Below are positions 45,231 to 51,345 of a stretch of DNA of 64,000 nucleotides, piece by piece (position 1 is the stretch's first letter; every line of letters starts with the position of its first letter). Source of the stretch: a virus; IMG/VR virus record IMGVR_UViG_3300046804_004538, positions 1 to 64,000 of that record; one strand, written 5' to 3'. The position numbers and the translations under genes are program-made. The notes under the pieces are model-generated. The model was not told the DNA's origin. It worked only from the letters and a program-made list of their open reading frames with translations, and ran no database searches.

Positions 45231-46097
45231 TCAATCTTCTGCTAGAGACTTGAAGTAATCAAGTTCTTCGTCATCAATATCTGCTGATGGTTTAGGAACA
45301 AAGTTCTCATCAATAGCCTTAGTCTTTGATACTGGTGCAGCACCATCAAGACCCAAGACTTTATCAAGTTTTGCTTTTAGCACATCATAAGATTTGAAGT
45401 TCTTTGGATCAAGAAACTCTTTGAGTGAGTGTTGCTTTTTCCAGAGTGCTTCAAGTTTTGCATCATCACCATCAAGCAATGCTGAAGGAGAATCAAACTC
45501 AGACTTGTCATAGTTGCGATAACCTTCAACTTGACGAATCTTGATTTTGAAGTTAGCACCTTCCCAGAAATCAAAAGGATTGATTGCCTTTTCATCTTCA
45601 AACTCTGGATTCATTGCTTCTGTAATCTTATCAAAGATTTTCTTACCAAACTTGTACAGACGAATCTGTCCTTCGTTTTCTGGGTTCTTTGGGTCAGAAA
45701 CAATGTAAACATTAGTGATATAATGTAAACGGCGTTTTTGTTTACGTGCAATCTCTTTGTTTGCTTCAATACCTGAGTTCCACAAAACAGAGTTATGCTC
45801 CGAAACAGGGTCTTTTTGATTGAGTGTTGTCAAAGAGTTTTCAATGTACCAGCCACCAGGACCCTGAAAGCCATGGTCAAAGATACGTACCCAAGGAAGT
45901 CCTTCATCACCATCTACTGCTGGAGCAGGAAGAAAACGAACAACAGCCATGCCGTTACCTGCTTTGTCTACTTCTGGTGTCCAGAAGCGGTCATCACCTT
46001 TTGAACCAGATTCAGTGTTTGTATTGATTGATTCAACCGCTTTGGTGAGTTTCTCGAATGAGTTGCGGTTATTGCGGAGTTTAGAAAAATCAGACAT
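45231..46097 (-). CDS. gp32: Single-stranded DNA-binding protein gp32, zinc ligands lost
   Basis: 288 residues from the ATG at 46097 (SD GAGGT 7 bases upstream; a longer frame from 46151 has no RBS). The gp32 core is clear: AGNGMAVVRFLPAP, PWVRIFDHGFQGPGGWYIEN, KNPENEGQIRLYKFGKKIFD, NPFDFWEGANFKIKIRQVEG, YRNYDKSEFDS, and an acidic C-terminus (DIDDEELDYFKSLAED) that in T4 contacts replication partners. T4 binds zinc by His64, Cys77, Cys87 and Cys90. Here the corresponding region (SLTTLNQKDPVSEHN) has no cysteine. It coats ssDNA in replication and recombination. A sigma-70-like promoter lies at 46157-46185. Confidence 0.9.
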   Translation of the reverse strand: MSDFSKLRNNRNSFEKLTKAVESINTNTESGSKGDDRFWTPEVDKAGNGMAVVRFLPAPAVDGDEGLPWVRIFDHGFQGPGGWYIENSLTTLNQKDPVSEHNSVLWNSGIEANKEIARKQKRRLHYITNVYIVSDPKNPENEGQIRLYKFGKKIFDKITEAMNPEFEDEKAINPFDFWEGANFKIKIRQVEGYRNYDKSEFDSPSALLDGDDAKLEALWKKQHSLKEFLDPKNFKSYDVLKAKLDKVLGLDGAAPVSKTKAIDENFVPKPSADIDDEELDYFKSLAED

Positions 46098-46123
46098 GTA
46101 ATTACCTCGTATAAAAAGTTGTA

Positions 46124-46669
46124 TTAAATTGTATGTGCATCTTGTCCACATGATTCATTATATACTTTTATATATGTGTCGTCAAGAACAGACTGCACAG
46201 TTTTTATCGTTTTAGCCGTTTCTTTGTGAAGAATGCCTATGCCGCCTGCCATATTAAAATCATCAATAACATCTTGGGTATCATCAATGAGAATAATATC
46301 TGATTTGGCATAAGTTGCTTTCAAATGACGACCAGGTACGATATTGGCTGTAAAGTCAATGTGATGTCTTTTCAACCAAACCTTTTTCTGTCGCTTTACC
46401 TCTTCATGATGCATACGGCCACCAGAAGAAGAAAGTATCTCTACAGGTATATCAAGAGAGATGATGTATTTCAATAGTTCTTTACCACCAGGATACCAAT
46501 CAAGTGTTTCAAAGTTTTTACCTTCTACGAACTGATTCCATTTATCATCATGCTTTTCACCACGTTCACGTGTGCTTAATGCTTTTTGTTTGAAGATTTC
46601 TTTGTATCTTTGATTGAAATCAGACAGTACACCGTCCATGTCCAGATAAATTTTCTGTATTCGCATCAT
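46124..46669 (-). CDS. HAD-superfamily phosphatase, 5'(3')-deoxyribonucleotidase-like (181 aa)
   Basis: 181 residues. Motif I DMDGVLSDF (nucleophile Asp about residue 10 and second Asp two later), motif II around VEILSSSGG, a basic KRQKKVWLKRH segment and motif IV ILIDDTQDVIDDF. The pattern is that of small HAD hydrolases such as 5'(3')-deoxyribonucleotidases, so a nucleotide-salvage or phosphatase role is likely. It sits between gp59 and gp32, an insertion relative to T4. Its start overlaps the gp59 end by about 50 bases, and the gp32 promoter lies inside its 3' end. Confidence 0.75.
   Translation of the reverse strand: MMRIQKIYLDMDGVLSDFNQRYKEIFKQKALSTRERGEKHDDKWNQFVEGKNFETLDWYPGGKELLKYIISLDIPVEILSSSGGRMHHEEVKRQKKVWLKRHHIDFTANIVPGRHLKATYAKSDIILIDDTQDVIDDFNMAGGIGILHKETAKTIKTVQSVLDDTYIKVYNESCGQDAHTI
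46157..46185 (-). promoter_or_regulatory. Sigma-70-type promoter for gp32
   Basis: On the minus strand TTGACG, 17 bases, TATAAT. The -10 box is perfect and the -35 has one mismatch. It lies about 60 bases before the gp32 ATG, inside the end of the phosphatase gene, so gp32 can be transcribed by unmodified host polymerase and apart from gp33/gp59. Confidence 0.75.
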
Positions 46670-47252
46670 ATTCTTTCTTTAGTATGAGTTTATATTTCGT
46701 TGGCTCAAATGGTATGAACGGTGTATATTTCTTTATTCTTTTACTGATGTTGGGGTAATGAATGGTATCACCAATCTTACGATCCCATGATGGTAAAAAA
46801 CCTAGAACTTGATTGAGTATACAAATAGTTTCAAGTGAGACTTCTTCATGCAACAATTTGATGAGCAAGTCTGGATACTCACCTTCATGCGACATAAACA
46901 AATCATTTGGATTACTATGATTCATTAATGATTCAATTTCATTTGTGAAAGTGTAGGTCAATGATTGAATCACTTTCTGGCGTTTACGATACTCAGCATC
47001 AGCCTCATTAGTGAGTAAATGACCTACCCAAACATTCTGGTCACTAACCAAATTAGCAACAACAAAATCACGGCATATGTCAACATTTGTGAATCTCCGG
47101 CTGAGTTTGTAAAAGTGCCATTTGTCTTTACGATTCTCAAACGCACCAATACTTGTGCTTACTTTACCATTGTACTTAAAGTAATCGTAAGAATCTGAAT
47201 TGAAGTGTAGTTTGAGAGAAGAGTATAAACAAAATGTTTCATAGCCCGTCAT
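46620..47252 (-). CDS. gp59: Helicase loader gp59
   Basis: 210 residues, the same size as T4 gp59 (217). Matching pattern: YSSLKLHFNSDSYDYFKYNG, ENRKDKWHFYKLSRRF (T4 QKRRDKYFFQKLSEKY), CRDFVVANLVSDQNVWVGHL (T4 ALIFISNLVANQDAWIGDI), and a C-terminal half with LLHEEVSLETICILNQVLGF (T4 LLQSNIISFETFILLDSFL). gp59 binds forks and gp32-coated DNA and loads the gp41 helicase. It lies between gp33 and gp32 as in T4 and overlaps gp33 by four bases. Confidence 0.85.
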   Translation of the reverse strand: MTGYETFCLYSSLKLHFNSDSYDYFKYNGKVSTSIGAFENRKDKWHFYKLSRRFTNVDICRDFVVANLVSDQNVWVGHLLTNEADAEYRKRQKVIQSLTYTFTNEIESLMNHSNPNDLFMSHEGEYPDLLIKLLHEEVSLETICILNQVLGFLPSWDRKIGDTIHYPNISKRIKKYTPFIPFEPTKYKLILKKEYDANTENLSGHGRCTV

Positions 47253-47473
47253 ATCGGTAAACGATTGCCTTTCACTTTTAACATATTCAAACGCTCTGCT
47301 TGTTCGTGTATTTTTGCTTTGAGATTTGGAGTTATGAGTGAAGCAGCAACCTCTAACTCCAAACCTGTCTCTTTGCAGTGTTCGGTAATGGCCTCAAGAT
47401 ATGTGTAATCTGTATTGGCCACCAAACCCTCTATCTGCATAGAGAACTTCAACATCTCATCTTTTGTCGGCAT
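47249..47473 (-). CDS. gp33: Late transcription coactivator gp33
   Basis: 74 residues, shorter than T4 gp33 (112). The sequence LVANTDYTYLEAITEHCKET, GLELEVAASLITPNLKAKIH, EQAERLNMLKVKGNRLPI follows the pattern of the short gp33 proteins of marine T4-like phages, and the order 33-59-32 is exactly that of T4. gp33 bridges RNA polymerase to the sliding clamp for late transcription together with gp55. Its presence supports the T4-type late promoter motifs reported here. It overlaps the next gene upstream by 17 bases. Confidence 0.75.
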   Translation of the reverse strand: MPTKDEMLKFSMQIEGLVANTDYTYLEAITEHCKETGLELEVAASLITPNLKAKIHEQAERLNMLKVKGNRLPI

Positions 47474-47888
47474 TAAAATGAACCCTCACGTTTTCACCGG
47501 TGTTGCTTGGTAGATCAGCCGACCATGATGATGCCATACCTGCCGGTGATGCTGACAAAGGTTGTTCTTTAACCAGAGAATGAAGTTGCTGTGTAGTCAG
47601 TGGCGGTATTGTATCGTTCATTGTCGCACTAAATGGCCAGTTATTTTGTGGTATGTTGCTGAAATCATATTCTGGTTGATCATCAAGAGTAACAGAACTC
47701 TCTTCTTTTTCAAATGGTATAACATCAATCTGACCATCAATCTGATAACCACATCCTTGCAAGAAATCACGGAATCTATCAAAGATGTCACCAAGATATA
47801 AAGCATTGCAATTCATTTCTAAGTCTCTTTCACCTTCAGCGGAATGAAAGCGAAACATGAATGAATGTTCGTCACTATTGAAACTCAT
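47457..47888 (-). CDS. Uncharacterised protein (143 aa)
   Basis: 143 residues. The N-terminal half looks globular (MFRFHSAEGERDLEMNCNAL, YLGDIFDRFRDFLQGCGYQI, DGQIDVIPF) and the C-terminal half is Ser/Pro/Asn-rich and probably disordered (LSASPAGMASSWSADLPSNT). I do not recognise the family, though the N-terminal pattern is of a type seen beside gp33 in marine phages. A good SD (GGGAG) precedes the ATG. It is the first gene of the gp33-gp59 unit. Confidence 0.65.
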   Translation of the reverse strand: MSFNSDEHSFMFRFHSAEGERDLEMNCNALYLGDIFDRFRDFLQGCGYQIDGQIDVIPFEKEESSVTLDDQPEYDFSNIPQNNWPFSATMNDTIPPLTTQQLHSLVKEQPLSASPAGMASSWSADLPSNTGENVRVHFNADKR

Positions 47889-47902
47889 AATATAATCTCC
47901 CT

Positions 47903-48121
47903 TTATTTACGATTAGCAGCGTGTGCAATACAAACAATATCATCACTCTTGGCATATGAACACCGTACAGCCAATGGGTCAATGCCTTTTGCAATAGCGT
48001 TTTCAATATTTGCTGCCATCAGTTTACGGTCATTCAAACCATAAAGACATGTTGCAGCAACGATTGAAAGTAAAACCAAAGTAAATGATACTGTGGTTAT
48101 ACTACTCAATCCTTTTTCCAT
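47903..48121 (-). CDS. Small inner-membrane protein (about 72 aa)
   Basis: One N-terminal transmembrane helix (ITTVSFTLVLLSIVAATCLY) is followed by a short soluble part with two cysteines (LAVRCSYAKSDDIVCIAHAA) that could form a disulphide in the periplasm. The start at 48121 has a strong SD (AAGGAG six bases upstream); a longer frame from 48154 overlaps the previous gene as ATGA and is also possible. It directly follows the exported wall hydrolase gene and may belong to a lysis set, but its function is unknown. Confidence 0.6.
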   Translation of the reverse strand: MEKGLSSITTVSFTLVLLSIVAATCLYGLNDRKLMAANIENAIAKGIDPLAVRCSYAKSDDIVCIAHAANRK

Positions 48122-48150
48122 CATCTTCTCCTTTTTACTTGATAAAATAC

Positions 48151-48702
48151 TCATGAACTCTTCTTTGCTTTATTGTAGAATAAATGTCTGCCTATTTGTG
48201 CAGTGTACTTCATATTATTCCAACCAGGTTTTACATAGTCTGCATGAAAGAACAAAGCACCTCTTGTTGGATCTTTAAACTTCTCAGTATAAAGATAAAA
48301 CGCCAATGCTAACTCAGTAACACTATTGTACAACGAATTACTCTCTAGTGTCAAGAGGCCTTTTCGCATCATATCCTTAGGACGATTTTCACATACCCAT
48401 GAAAACTGGCAAACAGTGCCGACTTTTTGTTTGACTACACCACAATACGTGTCAGGAAATGTTCCAGAGTTTACACGATTGTATGTAACGAATGCTACAG
48501 CAAGTTGACCTAATCGTGGTTCTAAACCTGCTTCAAAATACATGTTCTGTGCAAGACATTCTACTTCTGATCTTGCTTGTGGTGATAAATCTTCTAGTTG
48601 TACTTTGGGTTGAACTGGCACATTTATTTGTGCGGCGGCATGACCAATGTATACAACGAATGCTGCAAAGATACTACAAATTAATAGTGTGATGTAACGC
48701 AT
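48151..48702 (-). CDS. Exported SleB/Hydrolase_2-type cell-wall hydrolase (183 aa)
   Basis: 183 residues. N-terminal signal peptide (MRYITLLICSIFAAFVVYIG, AHAAA-Q cleavage near 24-25; plus-charged start, hydrophobic core). The catalytic-type core is that of the SleB/CwlJ Hydrolase_2 family: RSEVECLAQNMYFEAGLEPR with the conserved Glu in YFEA, GQLAVAFVTYNRVNSGTFPD, VCQFSWVC and ALFFHADYVKPGW. Such enzymes are lytic transglycosylase or amidase-like and act in the periplasm. A Sec-exported lysin could serve as the endolysin for lysis from within. SD AAGGAG precedes the ATG. Confidence 0.8.
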   Translation of the reverse strand: MRYITLLICSIFAAFVVYIGHAAAQINVPVQPKVQLEDLSPQARSEVECLAQNMYFEAGLEPRLGQLAVAFVTYNRVNSGTFPDTYCGVVKQKVGTVCQFSWVCENRPKDMMRKGLLTLESNSLYNSVTELALAFYLYTEKFKDPTRGALFFHADYVKPGWNNMKYTAQIGRHLFYNKAKKSS

Positions 48703-48721
48703 ATTTCTCCTTGTTAGTTAG

Positions 48722-48741
48722 AGAGATGCCGAAGCATCTCT
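48722..48741 (-). terminator. Intercistronic C(UUCG)G hairpin
   Basis: AGAGATGC / GCATCTCT with loop TTCG (minus strand), closed by C-G, between the genes at 48749 and 48702. No T-run follows, so it may be a weak terminator, an RNA-stability element or a processing site, as for the UUCG hairpins known in T4 transcripts. Confidence 0.55.
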
Positions 48742-48748
48742 GTTCCCA

Positions 48749-49021
48749 TCAGGCAGCTTTTTTGCTTTGTGTTTTTTCTGCTGTAATGTTAGATACGAAT
48801 CCATTCAAGGCTTGTGCCTTAGTAATGATTTCGTTTTCTGTGGGATAAGTTGGAAAGGCTGGGTGTTCAGGTATTGCTTGTCCATTTAGTTTAGCGGACT
48901 CTACCTTTACATGCCATTCATTGGTTAGGCGATCTTTGCTAGAATGATACTCTTCTAACAAAAGTTCTTTCGCCATTTTTAGAAGTTCAAGACGAATCTC
49001 AAACGGTGTAAGATTACTCAT
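48749..49021 (-). CDS. Conserved T4-like phage protein (90 aa)
   Basis: 90 residues, with SD AGGAG before the ATG. The N-terminal helix LTPFEIRLELLKMAKELLLE is a pattern I recall from a small conserved protein of marine T4-like phages. The middle (YHSSKDRLTNEWHVKVES) and C-terminus (NGFVSNITAEKTQSKKAA) are charged. Its function is unknown. An inverted repeat ACTGGC/GCCAGT (about 49045-49072) lies in its 5' gap, together with a CTAAATA motif. Confidence 0.65.
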   Translation of the reverse strand: MSNLTPFEIRLELLKMAKELLLEEYHSSKDRLTNEWHVKVESAKLNGQAIPEHPAFPTYPTENEIITKAQALNGFVSNITAEKTQSKKAA

Positions 49022-49079
49022 GTGTTTACTCCTGTGTGTGTTATACTGGCGAATTGTGTGTGTGATGCCAGTCTTTTAT

Positions 49080-49274
49080 TTAGTCATTTTTTTCTTCAAC
49101 TAATTTTTGTCTGCGATGATATTCTTTTACGATAAATTTATGCACACCTTTTTTCATATTATTAAAAAGAAATGCTTGTTCTTGTTTTGATAAATTTGAA
49201 AAATTAGGCTCTATAATATTCAACACAGCTAAAGCGATTTCTTTTTGTATTTTTCTATCAATCTTCATCATCAA
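49080..49274 (-). CDS. Small hypothetical protein (64 aa)
   Basis: 64 residues, basic and helical (IQKEIALAVLNIIEPNFSNL, KQEQAFLFNNMKKGVHKFIV, KEYHRRQKLVEEKND). No recognised motif. Its start overlaps the end of the 49271-49981 gene by four bases, so the two are coupled. Coding is supported by the tight packing and amino-acid composition. Confidence 0.55.
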   Translation of the reverse strand: MMMKIDRKIQKEIALAVLNIIEPNFSNLSKQEQAFLFNNMKKGVHKFIVKEYHRRQKLVEEKND

Positions 49275-49981
49275 TCCCAGAGTCCACGATAGTATTTACC
49301 AAATAGACGAAAACCATTATCCATTCGGTCATAAATTTTTTGCATACCATCATAATCACATTGGTATGTGTGATTAGGACCATCTACCATAGTTGATAAA
49401 TTAGGATTGTCTTCACAAGGAACAAACTTCATATCAATCACACCTGAACGATATGCTTCTTCCCATGAATCGTCAAGCAGATGTTCAAAGGCAAAAATCA
49501 TTTCATTCAACACCCATTCCCAACGGCGATGTGTAATATCCCACGATTCTTTTTGGAATTGCTCATCATCTTCAAACTTCAATCTGAATTGTGATGAGCC
49601 ATCATCATAGCCAGTTATACGAAGTTCTTCTGGCACATCTTCAATGTCAACCATAGGTGAACCATGTTTTGTTGCTTGAAGTTGTTTGAGCATTGGCAAA
49701 ATAATATTTGCCAGTGTGTGATCCATTGACCATATATCATACTTGTCAATGCGTACTTTGATTTTGCGTTTCTTGTGACTGTCAATCCAATTAAAGAAAT
49801 CATTCAACCAAGATGATTTGCCGTTTTTATCTTCAGCCAGCCAAGTGCCGAAATCATGAACCCATTCTGGATGCCGTTTGAATCCGTACTCATCAGGTAC
49901 TTTTTTTACCCAAAAGCAAAGTAGTTCTGCTAATTGGTAAGGACCAAACCAATTTGTATAAGGACCAATATAAACACGCAT
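49271..49981 (-). CDS. Conserved marine-phage protein (236 aa)
   Basis: From the ATG at 49981 the protein starts MRVYIGPYTNWFGPYQLAEL and continues LCFWVKKVPDEYGFKRHPEW, VHDFGTWLAE, LPMLKQLQATKHGSP and DITHRRWEWVLNEMIFAFEH LLDDSWEE in one block. I recognise this as a protein repeatedly found in marine T4-like phages, without assigned function. A frame from 50047 would add 22 residues (MLGFKWAV..), but those bases belong to the 3' part of the tmRNA coding piece, so the shorter start is preferred. Confidence 0.75.
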   Translation of the reverse strand: MRVYIGPYTNWFGPYQLAELLCFWVKKVPDEYGFKRHPEWVHDFGTWLAEDKNGKSSWLNDFFNWIDSHKKRKIKVRIDKYDIWSMDHTLANIILPMLKQLQATKHGSPMVDIEDVPEELRITGYDDGSSQFRLKFEDDEQFQKESWDITHRRWEWVLNEMIFAFEHLLDDSWEEAYRSGVIDMKFVPCEDNPNLSTMVDGPNHTYQCDYDGMQKIYDRMDNGFRLFGKYYRGLWD

Positions 49982-50014
49982 GATGTATCTCTGAATATGA
50001 TGTGGACTGTTTTG

Positions 50015-50310
50015 GTAATAAGGTACAGCCCACTTAAACCCCAGCAAGGCTATTTAAGCAGCCATTGCGTAGTAATTATCGTTTGCAGATAATTTATTTG
50101 CTTGATTTACAGTCATCGCCTACTGTGTTGCCTTCTCCACTATCTCACCCTGTCGAAACCAGGTCACCCCCATCAAAAGCACACAATCCCCACTAGAGCC
50201 CTCAGAGGTTTCTTTCATCTAGGACAACTATGTGCTTTTGGTGGAGGTGGGCGGAATTGAACCGCCGTCCAGAATGCCTTCACTTCGAAGGAGTTACAAC
50301 AATTCTTTCT
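50015..50310 (-). ncRNA. ssrA: Circularly permuted (two-piece) tmRNA
   Basis: Read on the minus strand, the gene first gives the acceptor piece: GGAC, T arm GGCGG-TTCAATT-CCGCC (50266-50250), acceptor strand CACCTCC, then ACCA encoded (50242-50239). An intervening segment follows (50238-50172). Then the coding piece starts GGGGGTGACCTGGTTTCGAC (50171-50152), the conserved tmRNA 5' end. GGGGGUG pairs with CACCUCC over seven pairs including G3-U70, the alanine identity element. The tag frame GCA AAC GAT AAT TAC TAC GCA ATG GCT GCT TAA (50086-50054) encodes ANDNYYAMAA; an in-frame GCA at 50101 would give ANKLS plus this. The outer ends (about 50310 and 50015) are estimates. Confidence 0.92.
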
Positions 50311-50459
50311 TGTAGCACACAACGTGCCACGATGTAATCTCTATAACGCACGATTGTTGATGCCACTTCATGGCATTCCTCATATGTATCAAAAGTTTTC
50401 CATTGTGATTCTGTAACTGAACCTGAAATGATAACCGTTACAATGAGTGCGTATAGCAT
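50280..50459 (-). CDS. Small protein with N-terminal hydrophobic segment (59 aa)
   Basis: 59 residues: MLYALIVTVIISGSVTESQW, KTFDTYEECHEVASTIVRYR, DYIVARCVLQERIVVTPSK. A likely signal or membrane segment is followed by a small domain with two cysteines (EECHEV and VARCVL), the layout of small exported phage proteins. The ATG overlaps the stop of 50459-50770 as TAATG, showing coupling. Its 3' end overlaps the estimated 5' end of the tmRNA acceptor piece by about 30 bases. Confidence 0.6.
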   Translation of the reverse strand: MLYALIVTVIISGSVTESQWKTFDTYEECHEVASTIVRYRDYIVARCVLQERIVVTPSK

Positions 50460-50770
50460 TATGCCCTTTTTATTTTTCTCTCCAATTCATGTAATCTGTT
50501 CATACCAGTTTCTTGCAAATCATAATCATGAAGAGGTTCAACTGGATCATCAATAACTTTATATTTTAGTTTATCAAATTCTTTATGAAACTCGTTGCGT
50601 CTTTCGGCATCCCAACTCATACAATGAAAAAATCCACTCTTTGGATGAGCAGAAACATTTTTATCATAATAGTCCATGTATCTTGCACGATACTTAGACA
50701 ATTCCGAAAATAATAAAGAATCTTTGTGACTCTTCTTTATCTCATCAATTAATTCTTTCAAGTAACTCAT
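50459..50770 (-). CDS. Hypothetical protein (103 aa)
   Basis: 103 residues, charged and probably helical (LKELIDEIKKSHKDSLLFSE, LSKYRARYMDYYDKN, then HCMSWDAERRNEFHKEFDKL). No recognised family. It ends in the TAATG overlap with the 59-residue gene and is preceded at a short distance by 50785-51330. The function is unknown. Confidence 0.6.
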   Translation of the reverse strand: MSYLKELIDEIKKSHKDSLLFSELSKYRARYMDYYDKNVSAHPKSGFFHCMSWDAERRNEFHKEFDKLKYKVIDDPVEPLHDYDLQETGMNRLHELERKIKRA

Positions 50771-50784
50771 TATAAAATATCTCT

Positions 50785-51330
50785 TTACTTATATGCTGTA
50801 AAAGTTTGATTTGGACCAAGCCTTGTTCTACCTTTACCTCTTTCTTCACCAGGCTTCACTTTAACATTGTAATGCACTTTACCTTGGTTTTCAACTTTAC
50901 CTGATTTAGCAGAAGCATCAAGATGGTGCCAACTACCTTCATGTGAGGTGTGATGAACAGCCAGAATAGATTCTTGTTTATGCTTGTTGCCAACATTTTT
51001 TAAAGCATGAACCATTTTATTATGACCTTCTTTACCTTTTTCAGCGGCATGAACTACATATGAGCCTTCATGACTCACTTCATGTTCACCACCGTATTGA
51101 TATTCACCTTTATGTGGTCCAGACCAACCACCTATATGTCCAGATTTACGGGCATGTTCTAGGTCTTTCTGCATCTCAGTGTGGGCTGCTTTTTTCTTCT
51201 CCGGAGTATTCGTGTGAGGACCTTCGGGAGACAATGCTCCAATACTATGCCCGGAGGCCAAATGTTTATTTACTTTTTGTTGAAGTGGATTACCTTCATC
51301 TAGTTGTACGTGTTGTTTGAATGATAGCAT
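50785..51330 (-). CDS. His/Gly/Lys-rich hypothetical protein (181 aa)
   Basis: 181 residues with unusually many His, Gly and Lys residues (VNKHLASGHSIGALSPEGPH; GGEHEVSHEGSYVVHAAEKG; SILAVHHTSHEGSWHHLD). The start MLSFKQHVQLDEGNPLQQ resembles the 'L-FKQ-L-E' N-termini of several T4-like phage proteins. SD GGAGG lies four bases before the ATG. No catalytic motif is recognised; His-rich repeats may bind metal or fold a small enzyme domain (speculation). Confidence 0.6.
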   Translation of the reverse strand: MLSFKQHVQLDEGNPLQQKVNKHLASGHSIGALSPEGPHTNTPEKKKAAHTEMQKDLEHARKSGHIGGWSGPHKGEYQYGGEHEVSHEGSYVVHAAEKGKEGHNKMVHALKNVGNKHKQESILAVHHTSHEGSWHHLDASAKSGKVENQGKVHYNVKVKPGEERGKGRTRLGPNQTFTAYK

Positions 51331-51345
51331 AGTGCCTCCGACTTG

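Noticed and set aside
46098-46151. 18-residue N-terminal extension of gp32
   Set aside because: It covers the leader after the promoter and has no SD, while the ATG at 46097 has GAGGT and matches the gp32 start.
49982-50047. 22-residue N-terminal extension of the 49271-49981 protein
   Set aside because: The bases belong to the 3' part of the tmRNA coding piece and there is no RBS; the protein family starts at MRVYIGPY.
50239-50300. A tRNA gene, suggested by the T arm and encoded CCA
   Set aside because: There is no anticodon or D arm upstream; the sequence is the acceptor piece of a permuted tmRNA.
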